A stretch of DNA of 64,000 bases, taken from assembly GCA_963575745.1 (NCBI GenBank), contig CAUYUJ010002701.1, positions 1 to 64,000 on the forward strand, given 5' to 3'. Shown one piece after another: positions 10,259 through 21,446 of the stretch. A model generated the notes under the pieces. It made no database searches and was not told where the DNA came from. It saw only the letters and a program-made list of their open reading frames with translations. Positions within the stretch are counted from its first letter, which is position 1. The number at the start of each line of letters is the position of its first letter. A program made the position numbers and the translations under genes. The DNA comes from Prorocentrum cordatum. Taxonomy: Eukaryota; Sar; Dinophyceae; Prorocentrales; Prorocentraceae.

Positions 10259-13200
10259 CTTGCCAAGCGCCTTGCGGGCCTTCTCGTCCTCCTGGACCGC
10301 GGCCTTGAACTCCCACGGGAACTTTGGCCTGGTCAGGGGCTCCAGCTCGAGCGGGGCGAACTCCCCGTCGGTGCCCGCAGCCGCCGCCGGGGCCCCCTCC
10401 TCGCTCTTCCGCTGCTGAATCGCCAAGAGCTCCGCCCCCGGCCTGATCATCAAGAAGCTGCGGTCCAGCATCACGGCGCCGCCGTCCACCCCAGGCACGT
10501 CCTTGATCACCTGCGTGTACGCGCCCACCTTCATGGTCATGGCGCCCTCCTCATGCGCCTTGTCCGCCACGACTGGCACGCTCCAGGCGGGGGCGCTGAT
10601 GGTGCTGCGGGGGCCCTTGAAGTTAACGTTCGGCACGATGAAGATGTTGAGCTCCTGCTGCTCAATGTGCACGCGGCCTGCTGCGACGCGCGCTCCATCT
10701 CCAACGAAGGCGCCAGGGTATATCACCACCCTGCCTGCGAAATGAAGCTTGAGCTTCTCCCCCATGGACCCGCATGCATCACGCGTCCTGTCGAAGTAGA
10801 GCTTCACTCCGCCACCGGGCCTACCAGGAAGTCAAGGCCCACATCGAGGAGAGAGATCGGCTTCGGGTGCTGCTCCTTCTCATCGTTCTCGTCGTTCTCG
10901 TCCTCGACGACCACCTCCACCTTCTCGGCCGCGGTCTCCACCGCGGCGTCCTCATCCCTCGCTGCAATCACCGCAGGCTCGGTCTTCCCTGCGACCCTCG
11001 TCTTGGGCTTCTTCGGCGTCGGCGGCACCGCGGCGGCATCGTCGCCGCCGTTGGAGCCGCCCACTGGTTTGGCAATGGCAGGCCCGCAACCGAACAGCCA
11101 CTCCTCCATGATGGCATGCGTCAGGTAGCGGCTCGCCTCGTCGCACTTCCACAGGCGGCGCGACATGTCACAAGCCCCCATACCCTTGAAGAGGATGAAG
11201 TATTCCTTGCCGTTGATCTCTACCTGAGTGCACTGTTCCAAGGCCACAACCACTGTGTTCTGAGGCTGCGCGGACGTCGTCTCGGCCGTCTCGGCGCCAG
11301 CATTGTCGGCATTGTCACCGCGCGGGCTGGACTCAGCATCTGGAGCGGTCAGGGGCAGGGCCACGGCAGAGGCTTTCCTCCGAAGCGCGTCGGCGCCTTC
11401 CTCAAAACCCAGGCAGAGTAAGCTCTTCCATGTTTGCAGCGCCGCAAGCTCTTGGGCATCCATCCGTCGGAGCCGCTCCTGAAGCAATAACTGCATAACC
11501 ATTGACTTGACCAAGGTATCAACACCTTCGGGCACTGCGCCAGGGAACTCAACCTGCAGTGCCTTCACGATGTCGGCCTTCTTCACGCACTCGATCTTGG
11601 ACTTGACCTGCGCTTCGCGGCTCCTTTGGGCGGTGGCGAAATCACTGCCTCTCGACCTCCAATCGTCCTTGTCGTCCCCCTCCATATTCCTGCTCCCTCC
11701 TCTCCCTCCTCCGCATCATCATCTTCTCCTCCCCGGGCTCCTCCCCCTCCTTCTAATACTCCTCCTCCGCTCCCCCCCCTTGGGATTAAAACGCCACCGC
11801 GGTCCGCAACATTGCAACGACGGGCTTCTTCACCACTCGGCCCTTCAAGATTTCGGCAATCTCGAACACCCTGAGCCACAATGCCTCGCTGGAGGGGTTC
11901 CCGTTCTCTACGCTATCGTACCCGAAAATGTCGGCCTCCACGGCGGCCCCGAACTCGATCCCATTGATGATGTACTGCTTGATGGGCTCGCTGCCGAACT
12001 GCGCGTTCTCTGCAATCAGCTTCAATGCCTTCTGAATGTAGAGGAACCTCGTGCGGTGGGTAGCCGCGACGTCGGATTGGTCAGCCCAGAGCTCAGCCAC
12101 CCATTGGGCCAAGGAGGCGCCGACCGACTGGAGCCGGATGGTCAGCATGGTACTCTCCTTGTCAACTTTGCGCTTCTCATCGGCCCATGCATTTTTGTCC
12201 TCGGAGGGCGAAATCAAACACGACGGCCGACCCCAAAACACAAGACAACCGACCAGGGGGGGCAGAAACGAAAGCACCCCAGGACCCAACACTTTCGAAA
12301 GGTGTTTAAGCTTAGAGGCGCCATGTTTGATGACGCCCAGTCCTTGTCATCACTTATCTGATCGAGCAACGTCAGAATGTAACCAGACATCCGATACAAG
12401 CAAGACGGCGTATGCATATCCAGAACTTTGAAATCATCCGAGACAATAGTTCGACATGTTGCCTGCAGATCGTCTCCTGGGTACACCCTGCCCTTCGAGC
12501 GCAAGAGAGTCGAGCTGATCCTGGTCACGACAACGTGTGTCTGCTCGAGGTACGTCAGGTTCTGCAAGGGAGGGTTGTCGGTGAGGAAGTCGGCGACCAG
12601 CTTCTTAGTCCTCGTCCGATTCTTGCCGTCGCTGCCGATTGCCATGTTGAGCGAGGCCAAACATGAAGCCATATCAACATCATCTTGATGTGTCGACGCC
12701 ACACCATCTTTTGCACAGTCGTTTTTATCATCACCCTCGGGTTTGGGCTTCTCCACGAGCTCGCTGTGCACGTCGTAACAGTGATCCATGATGCGAGGGC
12801 GCAACATCTTCCACAGTGCGAAGTGTTCCTCCTCAGAGTCTCTGTCGCCGAACTGGAACACAACCTTCCCCTTGTCCGACTGGAGCTTCATCCCCAATAG
12901 TACTCCGAACCTCACCATCCGGCGGAGTTCACCAGTATTCCAATGTGAACGATCAATTTTCCGCACTGGGTGGACAACAGCGTTCATCACGTCATCCAGG
13001 AACATGGTCGAGCGGACTGTTGATCCCGCTTGCGTGCAATGTGCCACGGCATCTGGCGTGACGGCGGCCTTAGCAGACCCCTTCGGCTTAGCCTTGCCTT
13101 TTGCCTTCGGGTTCGCCACCGTCGTCAGCAGACGCTTGGCAGGGCTCGCGGACAACGCATCTTTGAAGATGGAAGAGTCGGCCATCGGAGTGGTCAGCTG

Positions 13201-15593
13201 CACCAGGCGCTTACAATCAGAAGTCTTCTGCAATATCCAGCGCACGTCGCGGTCCGGGTGGTTCACGTAGTCCACGTCAGTAGCAATCTCTTGCGCGACA
13301 TCTGCCTCCCCATCGTCATCGTCATCCTTGGGCTGGGGCTCAAAGACGGTCGGCACCGCGTACTTGAGAACCTCGAACATCGCATCGCCAAAGGCCCCGT
13401 GGTAGCTGTCCTTGGCCAACACGTCCCCGATCTTGTCGAACACGAGGAACATGGCCTTCGGATTCATGCGACGCTCCTCGAACACCACGAACTCCCCCCA
13501 CCAGTCCACCAGCCTGTCCCATATCTGCAAAGCGTCGCACCTCTTCTTGAATAAAGCTGCGCGCTTGAAATCCTCAAGCCCGTCGAACATCTCCCTGTAG
13601 TTCTCCTTGACGAATCTGTTGTACTTCGCCTCGAAGCCCTTGAAGCGGCTGCCGTTGCCATCGTCACCCTTGTTCCCGGAGCTGCCCGCATCTGCATCGT
13701 CCAGCTGCGCGTCATCGGCAGCCCGCTTCTTAGCAGCATCCCGCTCATCCTTGAGGAACTTCACCCAGTGCGCTGCAATCACTGGTGTAATCTCAAGCCT
13801 CTCGACGAAGGACGTGGAAGATCCCACTGCGACCATGGAGTTGCACTGGACCTTGATCCAGATCTGCGCGTCTACTGGGATCTGGGGGTTCAACAGCACG
13901 ATGCGGGGCACCTGGCAGAAAAGTTAAGCTTCCTGTCCCCCCTTCAGGACTGCCCCCCACATCCACATCCCTCTCCCCGAGGAGCCCGAGGAGGGATGGG
14001 GATGGGTGGCCATGAGGGCGAGGAGGGGTGGACGGACACGATGACCATCAGGGACGTCGGGGTCACCACCCCTGGAGGTCGAAACCAACATGTTGTTGTA
14101 ATGTGCGGCCCCATGGGCCCCAGGAGGAGCCCCCTTTCCCCGCCTCCCCTCTCGGCCCCCTCACCCTCCATATTCATCTTTCTCCTCGTTCCTCTGACTC
14201 TGACTCGGCGCTCATTTAACCCTTGGCCTCCATCCACCTCCTCCTTCTCCCCTCATCGCCCGACGGCCGACGTGCCCGCCCGCCCCGGGGGGGGTTCTTA
14301 ATTTGCTGGCAGGGGGGACCTGGTTCGCGATCAGCAGTCGGACCTGCTCGTTGGGCTGCTTCGTGTCCTCCACGTGCTGGATCATATCATGGCACGCTTC
14401 GATGAGCGTCGCCCCCCCCCCAGCACGTGGAGCTGCCATTTCCGCGGGTCCAGCTGGTCTGGGACGACCATGATGTCCCCTGCGCGGTCCCCCCAGTTCA
14501 CCCCCTTCGCCTGGCCGAGCTTTTTGTAATAGCGCCTGGTCGCCCTCTGCTGGCGGTTGTTGATCTTGTGCCGCACGAACACTCTGGCCCCGTCCTCGTG
14601 AAAAAATGGCTGAGTCGTTCCTGGCCACGGGAGGACGTAGTCAGCATTGAACTGCAGAGGGTGGCTCTGGCGCTTTCAGCCGACCGATGTCACGGTGGCG
14701 GCCATCTGAACATGTTTCGCTACCTGGAATTTTGGGATGCGTTTCAGTCCGAGTATCTTGATCCAAGCCCGCAGCGCGTGAACCATCACACTTGGAATGA
14801 GAAGTCGGCTTAGCCCAAGAGGGCTCCAGAGAACTGGAATGTGAAACGCCTGAATCTGAATATCTCAGGCACGACGTGGGTGGATCAAGAAACGTGGAAT
14901 GCGGGAAACGCCTCAGTCCAGTACCGTGCCCTGGAATGTGAACTCAGTCCGAGCATCTTGACACATGCCCGCACTGGGTGGATCAAGATTCCTCGAATGT
15001 GAACAAGCCTCAGTCCGAGTATCTTGATCCAAGCCTCCAAGCCCGCATACTGAGAAGGCGAAACGGCTTCAAATGTTCAGACGGCCATAACCATGATATC
15101 GGCAGCGGTTGGGTTGGGCATTTGGGGGCCTCCTCTGGGCTGGGTGGCTTTCGATGGCTTCTGCTGCGTTTCAGGGCCAGGGTCATCTGCGAAATAGCTT
15201 GGCGCCTCCCAGGGGTCTCAGGGCCAGCTCAGAACCGCGAAAACAACATTCAGATGACCGCGTCCGTTTGAACGCGCGCTGGCCCTTCATGGGTCCGTCT
15301 CGGACCCGTTCCAGAGCCAACTGAAATTGATTGGAGCCTCTTGGGGTCCTCGTCAGGGCCTCGCAACCGACACCTCATGTGCTGTCTGGCATCATCCAGA
15401 GCAGCCGCGCGGGGCCGCCTCTCCTCGATCCCGGCCCCTTTGCTTGGCTCGCACCAGAGCCCACCCCTGGGCCGCCCAATGGCGGCGCCTGCGCGCGCAG
15501 CGCGGCGCCCTCCTTGCCCGGGTGGCGGTTCTCGTAGCTGGAGAAGCCGCCGTCGAAGGCGCCGGGCGACCCCAGCTGGTCAATGGCCCCAGC
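10259..15593 (-). CDS. Unrecognised multi-exon gene, copy A, with two frame breaks
   Basis: Function is not recognised. Proposed exons in transcription order on the minus strand are 15593-15489, 14651-14320, 13911-12343, 12199-11798 and about 11685-10259. Most join in phase 0 at AG acceptors; some donors are GC (CGCGCAG|GCGCC) and the last is GT (GGCAAG|GTGGG). The conceptual product is about 1,290 residues, with a basic VRHKINNRQQ-type stretch early and Asp/Glu and Lys/Ala linkers later. The frame is best supported in exons 2-5, which keep sensible composition and are conserved in copy B. Oddities: exon 2 has a run of ten C (14412-14421) where copy B has eight, which shifts the frame, and the last exon lacks 28 bp at 10827 between 5-bp direct repeats, also a frameshift. 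Copy A may therefore be decaying, or the C run may be an assembly error. The 565-codon frame beginning at 13911 opens at a GTG that is an exon edge, not a start. Confidence 0.55.
14710..15075. repeat. Degenerate tandem repeat in an intron
   Basis: Units share CAGTCCGAGTATCTTGATCC and GGAATGTGAA, near 14744, 14940 and 15010, with weaker copies between. It lies between two proposed exons of the minus-strand gene and is repeated at 56778-57143. Confidence 0.6.
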
Positions 15594-15714
15594 CTATCGG
15601 GAGAGGAGGGGGGGGCCAACCTGGTAGTGGGCAGAAGCTTTACTTGCGCAGAAGGCCAACACAAGCCATTTAAGCAAGAAAGGAATGCAAATTCCTAATG
15701 TCGGCCCGTAAACA

Positions 15715-16430
15715 CCAACCATATGCAGCAATGAGTACCGCGTTGTGGTACCGCTCTCGGTGGAACCCTCTATGGGGCCACGATCCTCGTAAAGGGTGTG
15801 CCGAAATGGGCGGGGGGGCGCATGCAAACCCTGCTGCTGGGGCCTTTGGTGGAGGTGGAGCTCCCTATGGAGCCACGATCCTCGTGAAGAGTGCCCAAAT
15901 GAGTGGGGAGACGCATGCAATCCCTGCCGCTGGGGCCTTCGTTGGAGCTCTGAGCTCCCTATGGGGCAACGATCCTCGTGGTGGGTGTGCCACAATGGGC
16001 GGGGGGGCCAATGCAAACCCTGCCGCCGGGGCTTTCGGTGGAGCTACGTATGGGGCCGCAATCCTCGGGAGGGGTGCGCCGACATGGGTGGGGGGGCACA
16101 TGCAAACCTTGCCGCTGGGGCCTTCGGTGGAGCTCCCCGTGGGGCCACGATCCTCGCGAGGGGTGTGCCGACATGGGCGGGGGGGCGCATGCAATCCCTG
16201 CCGCTGGGGCCTTCGGTGGAGCTCCCTATGGGGCCGCGATCCTCGTGAGGCTCGTGAGGGGTGCGCCGACATGGTGGAAATGCGGCGAGCAGAAGCAGGA
16301 GTGGGAGAAGGGAAGAGGGGGAGGAGAGGAGGGAGGGGGCAGCGGGGGGAGGAGGAGGTGAAGCGCGTTTTTTTTTGTTTCCCCCCCAAAAAAAAAAACG
16401 AAGACCCAACGCCACAGCATGGTCAAGGTT
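15715..16430 (+). repeat. About 90-bp tandem repeat, six units, dispersed family
   Basis: Units begin near 15777, 15872, 15963, 16052, 16142 and 16231. They share GGGGCCACGATCCTCGTGAG, GTGTGCCGACATGGGCGGGG and CCCTGCCGCTGGGGCCTTCG. CACGA..TCGTG in each unit is an inverted repeat. A poly-T/poly-A mini-palindrome follows at 16368-16399. Gly/Trp/Cys-rich frames run through the units but have no protein character. The same family occurs inverted at 29613-29990 and in copy B at 57783-58499. Confidence 0.8.
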
Positions 16431-16575
16431 GGGAAACTCTCTTGCCACCTGAAACCTTTTGAGGCCAACCACCTGGTAGTGGGCAAGAGCTGGACCAAGG
16501 GATCACGGCAGTAAGTAAAGGGTGCGATGTGGAATGTCTGCGCCTTGACGTTCGAGCTCGCGCGGAGCCCCCAAG

Positions 16576-16633
16576 AGGCGGGTCAGCAACCGATCAAACG
16601 TTCGCTAGCGGACGTTTGAAGACTGACCCGCCT
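16576..16633. repeat. 58-bp near-perfect palindrome just beyond a stop codon
   Basis: Outer arms AGGCGGGTCAG / CTGACCCGCCT pair exactly (11 bp). The inner arms TCAAACGTTCGC / GCGGACGTTTGA pair with one mismatch around CTAG. On the minus strand it lies 20 bp downstream of the proposed methyltransferase stop (16654-16656) and repeats the GACGTTTGA that ends the coding region. It could be a 3'-UTR hairpin. Repeated at 58645-58702. Confidence 0.75.
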
Positions 16634-16653
16634 CGAGGAAGGACAGCGCTTGC

Positions 16654-19500
16654 TCAAACGTCGGGCGTGTCACTTCGACATTGGAAGTCCAAAAGCGTGG
16701 CCTCCTCCACCTCAGCACCTCCACCTCCACCCCCGTCTCCCGCAGCCTTGAGGCTGGCGGTCAGCGCGGCGATCGGGCCCGACGACGTCGAGGCCGCCGC
16801 AGCTGCGTCGCGGCCGAGACCTGGCGGGCGGGGGACTCCAGCAACGAGCAGGGGCCGAGAAGGGCAGCACGCATCAGCGGCGAAGGGGGACGAGGATGAC
16901 GAGGATCAGGAGACGGACGAGAGGAAGGGATAGATGTCGGGAAGGAGGAGGAGGAGGAAGAAGAGGGAGAAAAGGAGAAGGAGAGGAGAGGAGGAGGAGC
17001 GATGACAGATGGAAGAGGAGACGGAGGAGAAGTAAGGAGAGATGAGAGATAGAGGAGGAGCTTGCAGGAAAAAGGAGGGGAGGAGAGGAGGGTAGGAGTA
17101 GGGATGCACAGCCGGCGCAGCCGACTGATGGAAACGCGTTGAAGGAGGGCTGGATAGAGGTGCACTTTCCTTGTCAGTTGCCCAGGCGGGGGGCCAGCCG
17201 ACTTGTCTGACTTGTCTAGACTCGGACGCGCGATCCGAAAGCCGAGCGCAGGGCAGCCAGCAGACCTGTACTGCCCGCCAGCCAGCTCCAAGCGAAGCGC
17301 TATCCTCCTATCCTCCCTATCGCCGCCCTCCTCCGCTCTCCTTCTCCCACCCGCCGCCCTCCTCCGATTCGTATCGGCATTTCTCCATCCACTCACCTCC
17401 TCACTGGCGGGCCTCGTCCACGTTTGGGACCGAGGGCTCACTCACAAGGACCTCTGGCGCTTGATCGCCCGAGCGCGCTTCCTGGCGACTTCGGCAGCTG
17501 CCTCGGCCTCCTCTGAAACCAAAGCAGGGGTCAGTGCAGAGTCGATGCGCGGGCAAGGGGCAGCCGGGAATGCGATGTCACCAGACTGCTCAGGCACGTG
17601 CACTACCAGCAACCATCGATAACGATACACAATGGCGAACACAACTGACCCGATAGAATTAACGTGCATTGCATTGCCTAGCTCGCAGAGCATAGAGTTC
17701 CGCGTGCGATAAGGAAAAGAGTTGGTAGAAACCCTGGTGAATTGGCAGTCGGCACCGTGATACATCCTAACAGCTTCTGGGGTCACTGGGAAGCCCATCG
17801 ACAAAAACGTCTCGAGTGGCGTCAACCACCTCTCGAGCTCAGCCATCCACGTGATCCCCATCCCCCTGCGCAGGGTATGTAAGGGGCCCGTGACTGAGCT
17901 GTTCACTTGCTTCTTGATGGTTTGCCCCAGATCCCAATTGCGGCCAGGCAGCTGCTTCGAGAACTGTTCGAGCCGCTCGCGTTCGGTCAAAGTCAAAGCG
18001 TACTTCCACGAGCCGTGCGGGTCGTTGAACTTGTCGCCTGCTCGGTGCCTCGCTTTCACGTCTGTTCTCGAAACCGCCCATTCGTACTCTTCTGCCAATT
18101 CCTCCTCTGAGCTCACGCAGTACGACGAAGGTGAGTACCCGCAGCCTCGAGCGATGCAGCGGTCGATGAACTCTTGCATGGACATGTGGGGTCCCCGGGG
18201 AGGCGGCACATTCAAGCCCTCGAGGGGGCCCACCACGAACTGGCGAGGCCGGCGCGTGCTCCAGCCTTGGTCGCAGGCGTTGAGAGCCACGCGTTCGAGG
18301 GAGTAGTGTCCCCCGAGAGCCCGCCGGTACTCGTCATCGCCTTGCTGCGGAACGCACTCGAAGATCACCGTGGGTTCCTCGGGTCGGCGGTTGAAAGACG
18401 TGGCCCTGAGGGATGGTCTAAGAACGAAGGGCCTTTAATCATGTAAATCTATCCTGAGGCCTAACCCTGGGGCCCCATCCCTCAGGGCCCACATCTTTGA
18501 ACAGCCGACCGAAATTACCAGAGGGAGGAGCACTAGGGGCAAGGGGGAGAACGGGGAGTCTAAGGTCACGGGGCCCAGGGGCAGGAGAGGGGGAGGGGGC
18601 TCGCCCAAAGAGCAGGTTCAGTCGCAATGGTATTTGGCGCCCTTTTTGAGTCAGCCAGTCCAAGAGATCGAGTCGCTGCCGCAATCCTATCCATAGTACA
18701 TTGTAGCCTTCTCCTTCTCGAGAGCCGTGGCTGCCGAAAGTGGAGTCATGCACGCATGGAAACCCACTGCAATGGACATGGGTGCGAGATGAACTGCAGT
18801 ACCCCCCGCATTTCAAACACCAGAGCCTCTTGGTCCGAGTTGGGTTTGATAGAATCAATCGTCTCCTGGCGTCGACATCTGTCAGCGGGAGCTTTGCCGG
18901 CTGGTCTCGCACACGGGGTGTTAGTACTTCATACCAGTCTTGAAAAGCATGACGTGGGGCATGAGGTCCACTGTGGAGCATTTCTTCCATGGCCTTCCCG
19001 TCTTTCTCGATAACCCAATCGGACGCGACCGAGTATCCCAAAATGGTCCCAACAACCCTCGCACTCAAGTCGAAAGTCATAATCCCTGAGCAGCCCGACG
19101 ATACCGTGAGGAGGCGGTGCATGCGGTGCCCGTCGGTGCAATCAGCCATGTGCCCGCACAGAGCATCAGCTTCATCTTTGCCGTGGGTCGCCCACATCAG
19201 AGATGACTGAACCGATGCGCATGTGATGGGCATCTGGGGCCCCTCAGCTGGGGCCCGAGAAGGGCTGGCAGCCTCAATCTGACCGCAACGCCCGTTCAGC
19301 AAGCGACTGCAGTTCGACCCGAAACGGCAACGGACGGTGGGATCTGATGGGTTCGTACGGAATAATATCCCATGATCACGGCGGGTACCACACGACGAAA
19401 GAGACAGGGGGGAGGAGTCCGTAGCCCTTGGCTCAAGCCATTGCGATTGACTCCTTCTCGGGGCCTTTCTTGGGGCCCTCCTGGAGTTGTTTGTTCTCAC
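16654..19500 (-). CDS. C5-cytosine DNA methyltransferase-like protein, copy A
   Basis: The predicted product would transfer methyl groups from S-adenosylmethionine to cytosine in DNA. Exon A (about 19500 to 18650, 5' edge not fixed) carries a CCCH-like cysteine cluster (CRFGSNC..), a motif I-like SSGCSG, and the motif IV dipeptide PC in GFPCVHDS, with the presumed catalytic Cys codon at 18754-18756. Exon B (18405 to about 17452, acceptor CCTCAG|GG) carries a motif VI variant FECVP (18350-18362; ECV instead of the usual ENV), motif VIII RRPRQFVVG near 18229-18255, a motif IX-like LTPLETFLSMGFPV and motif X ELGNAM near 17660-17690. A likely last exon (16820-16654) ends in an Ala/Gly-rich tail with stop TGA at 16654. 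The C-terminal tail after motif X is basic (RKRARAIKRQ). No reverse transcriptase is adjacent. The exon B-C phase is not resolved. Copy B is identical through the long frame. Confidence 0.65.
19418..19437 (+). other. Relict dinoflagellate spliced leader
   Basis: TCCGTAGCCCTTGGCTCAAG matches the 22-nt dinoflagellate spliced leader except in the centre, where the canonical ATTTT is reduced to CTT (one substitution and two deleted T). The left 9 and right 10 bases are exact. Such relics mark genomic reinsertion of trans-spliced mRNA as cDNA. It faces away from the methyltransferase gene, so any retroposed body would lie at 19438 and beyond. Repeated at 61487-61506. Confidence 0.75.
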
Positions 19501-19584
19501 TCACCCTTGCCTGGCCGAGCCGTTCTCTCTTCAATGGGCTCTCATCCGCCAACATTGGGACCTCCTGGAGTTTACTTGGGATCT

Positions 19585-19880
19585 CCAAGAAGGCACCAAG
19601 AGGGCTCCAAGAGGGCCCCGAGAGGGGCCCCCCTGCTGTCAAGGACGGGGGCCGCCATCGTGACAGTAGGGGCGCCATCTTGGTGCCTTTCTTGGTGCCC
19701 TCCTGGGGCCTTCTTGTGACCCATCAGGAAGCCTCCCAGGGCTCCGAGAAGGCCCCAAGAGAGCTCCAAGAGGGCCCCGGGAGGAGCCCCCCTGCTGTCA
19801 CGGACGAGAGTCGCCATCTTGACAGCAGGGTGGCCCTCTAGAGGCCTTTCTTGGAGCCCTCCTGACAAGTATGACTTGTC
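19585..19880. repeat. Two tandem foldback units
   Basis: Two related units of about 165 bp each contain a long imperfect hairpin. In the first, AAGGCACCAAGA near 19591 pairs with TCTTGGTGCCTT near 19676, and CCCCTGCTGTCA pairs with TGACAGTAGGGG. The second unit repeats this with CTGCTGTCA and TGACAGCAG. Repeated at 61654-61949. Confidence 0.65.
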
Positions 19881-20194
19881 ACTTCTCGGTCCGCCGAATG
19901 ATTGTGCCGGCTGGTGTTGTGGAGTTGATTTCCAGGAGTTGCCTTGCCTTGCTTTGCCTATGTTCATGCTCTCCTCATTCCTCCACTCTCCGTCTCTCCG
20001 TCCACCCTGATCCCTCACCCTGATCTCCCCAGAAATGCCCGACAACATTCGACACCTTATGGCTGGCATACGAAAAGAAAAATGATCCCGCACCCGTCTC
20101 TCCCTCTCCCTCCTGCGCGCCATGGGACGACGGACAGTGACGGACGCTTAGGCGCCCTGTCAGTGCCGCCTATGACCTTTATAAGCATGTGAGC

Positions 20195-21011
20195 CCTATG
20201 GTCCTCGTGAGCCCGGTGGGACCTATGAGCCCTATGAGCCTCATGAGCCCCAGCCCCATTAGGCGTCTGAGCCATTGGAGCCCTCTGAGCCCTATGAGCC
20301 CTATCACCCCTATCAGCCCTATAAGCCATATGAGCCCTAGGAGCCCCAGGAGCCCTATGAGGCGTTTGAGCCCTACGAGCTCTGCGGGCCCTGTGAGACC
20401 TCTGAGCCCTCTATGCCTTACGAGCCATATGGGCATTATGAGCCCTATGAGTCCTATGAGCACCCTGGGCCCTATGAGCCGCATGCGCCGCATGAGCCCT
20501 ATGAGCCTTATGAGCCATCTGAGCCCTATGAGCCTCATGAGACCTATGAGCCCTATGAGCCCTATGAGTCCTATGTGCCCTATAGGCCTCATGAGCCCTG
20601 TGAGCTCTATAAGCCCTATGGGCCCTACGAGCCCTACGAGCATTCAAAAGCCAATCCAACAGAGACCCCCAAACAAAGAGATTCCATGAGACGTTCTGCC
20701 AATGTCAGCCCCGAAGCAAATCAAACAGAGACCCCAAAAGCATATACCCTGAGCCCTACTAGCCCTATTATCCATACGAGGCATATGAACCCTGTGAGTC
20801 ATATGAGCCCTATGAGCCCTACGAGCCCTACGAGCCCGATGAGCCATATGAGCCCATATGAGCCCTATGAGCCCTATGAGCCCTACGAGCCCTAGCCCTA
20901 CGACCCATATGAACCCTATGATCCCTGTGAGTCCTATGAGCCGTGTGAACCATATCAGTCATATGAGTTCTCGGTGCCTTATGAGCTCTCTGAGCCCTGC
21001 GAACCCCATGT
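20195..21011 (+). repeat. GAGCCCTAT nonamer array
   Basis: Degenerate tandem copies of GAGCCCTAT in two blocks (20195-20640 and 20748-21011), separated by a unique 108-bp spacer that itself holds two copies of CAACAGAGACCCC-like sequence. Because the unit is 9 bp, all frames stay open (PYE and MSP repeats); these are not genes. Confidence 0.9.
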
Positions 21012-21160
21012 GACCTACGATCGTAAAGGCGAAGCGCAGCGAGCCGGTAACATCTTGTATGCTTGTACCTCTTACATATGTACATATACACATATGCATA
21101 CACATATACATAGGCATATATGTACACACACACATTGTATGCATACATACGTACCCGCAC
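21012..21160 (+). repeat. Conserved junction module and ACATAT microsatellite
   Basis: GACCTACGATCGTAAAGGCG then AAGCGCAGCGAGCC (21012-21047) joins the nonamer array to an ACATAT/CATACA microsatellite. The same order, mirrored, occurs at 24595-25056. Confidence 0.7.
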
Positions 21161-21446
21161 CACCCCGAACCAACAACAAGGCATACATGCAGCTATATCG
21201 AGGTTCGTATGTCGGTAAGCAGGTCATGACCATTGAATAAACACTGCACCGTTGGGCATATAGGGGTACTCGCGTATAGTTGCTGGCACATCTTGGACTG
21301 TATTGGTGTGGTCCTGGGGCGGGTGTGCAACTCTCATCTGCTGGTTGGACTCGTCCCCCGCTCGATGCCATCCGCGGGGCGAGCATCCCCAGAGGAGGGC
21401 AGCCGTGGGGGACCCCTCCCACTGACAGGGGAGATCACCCCCACAT

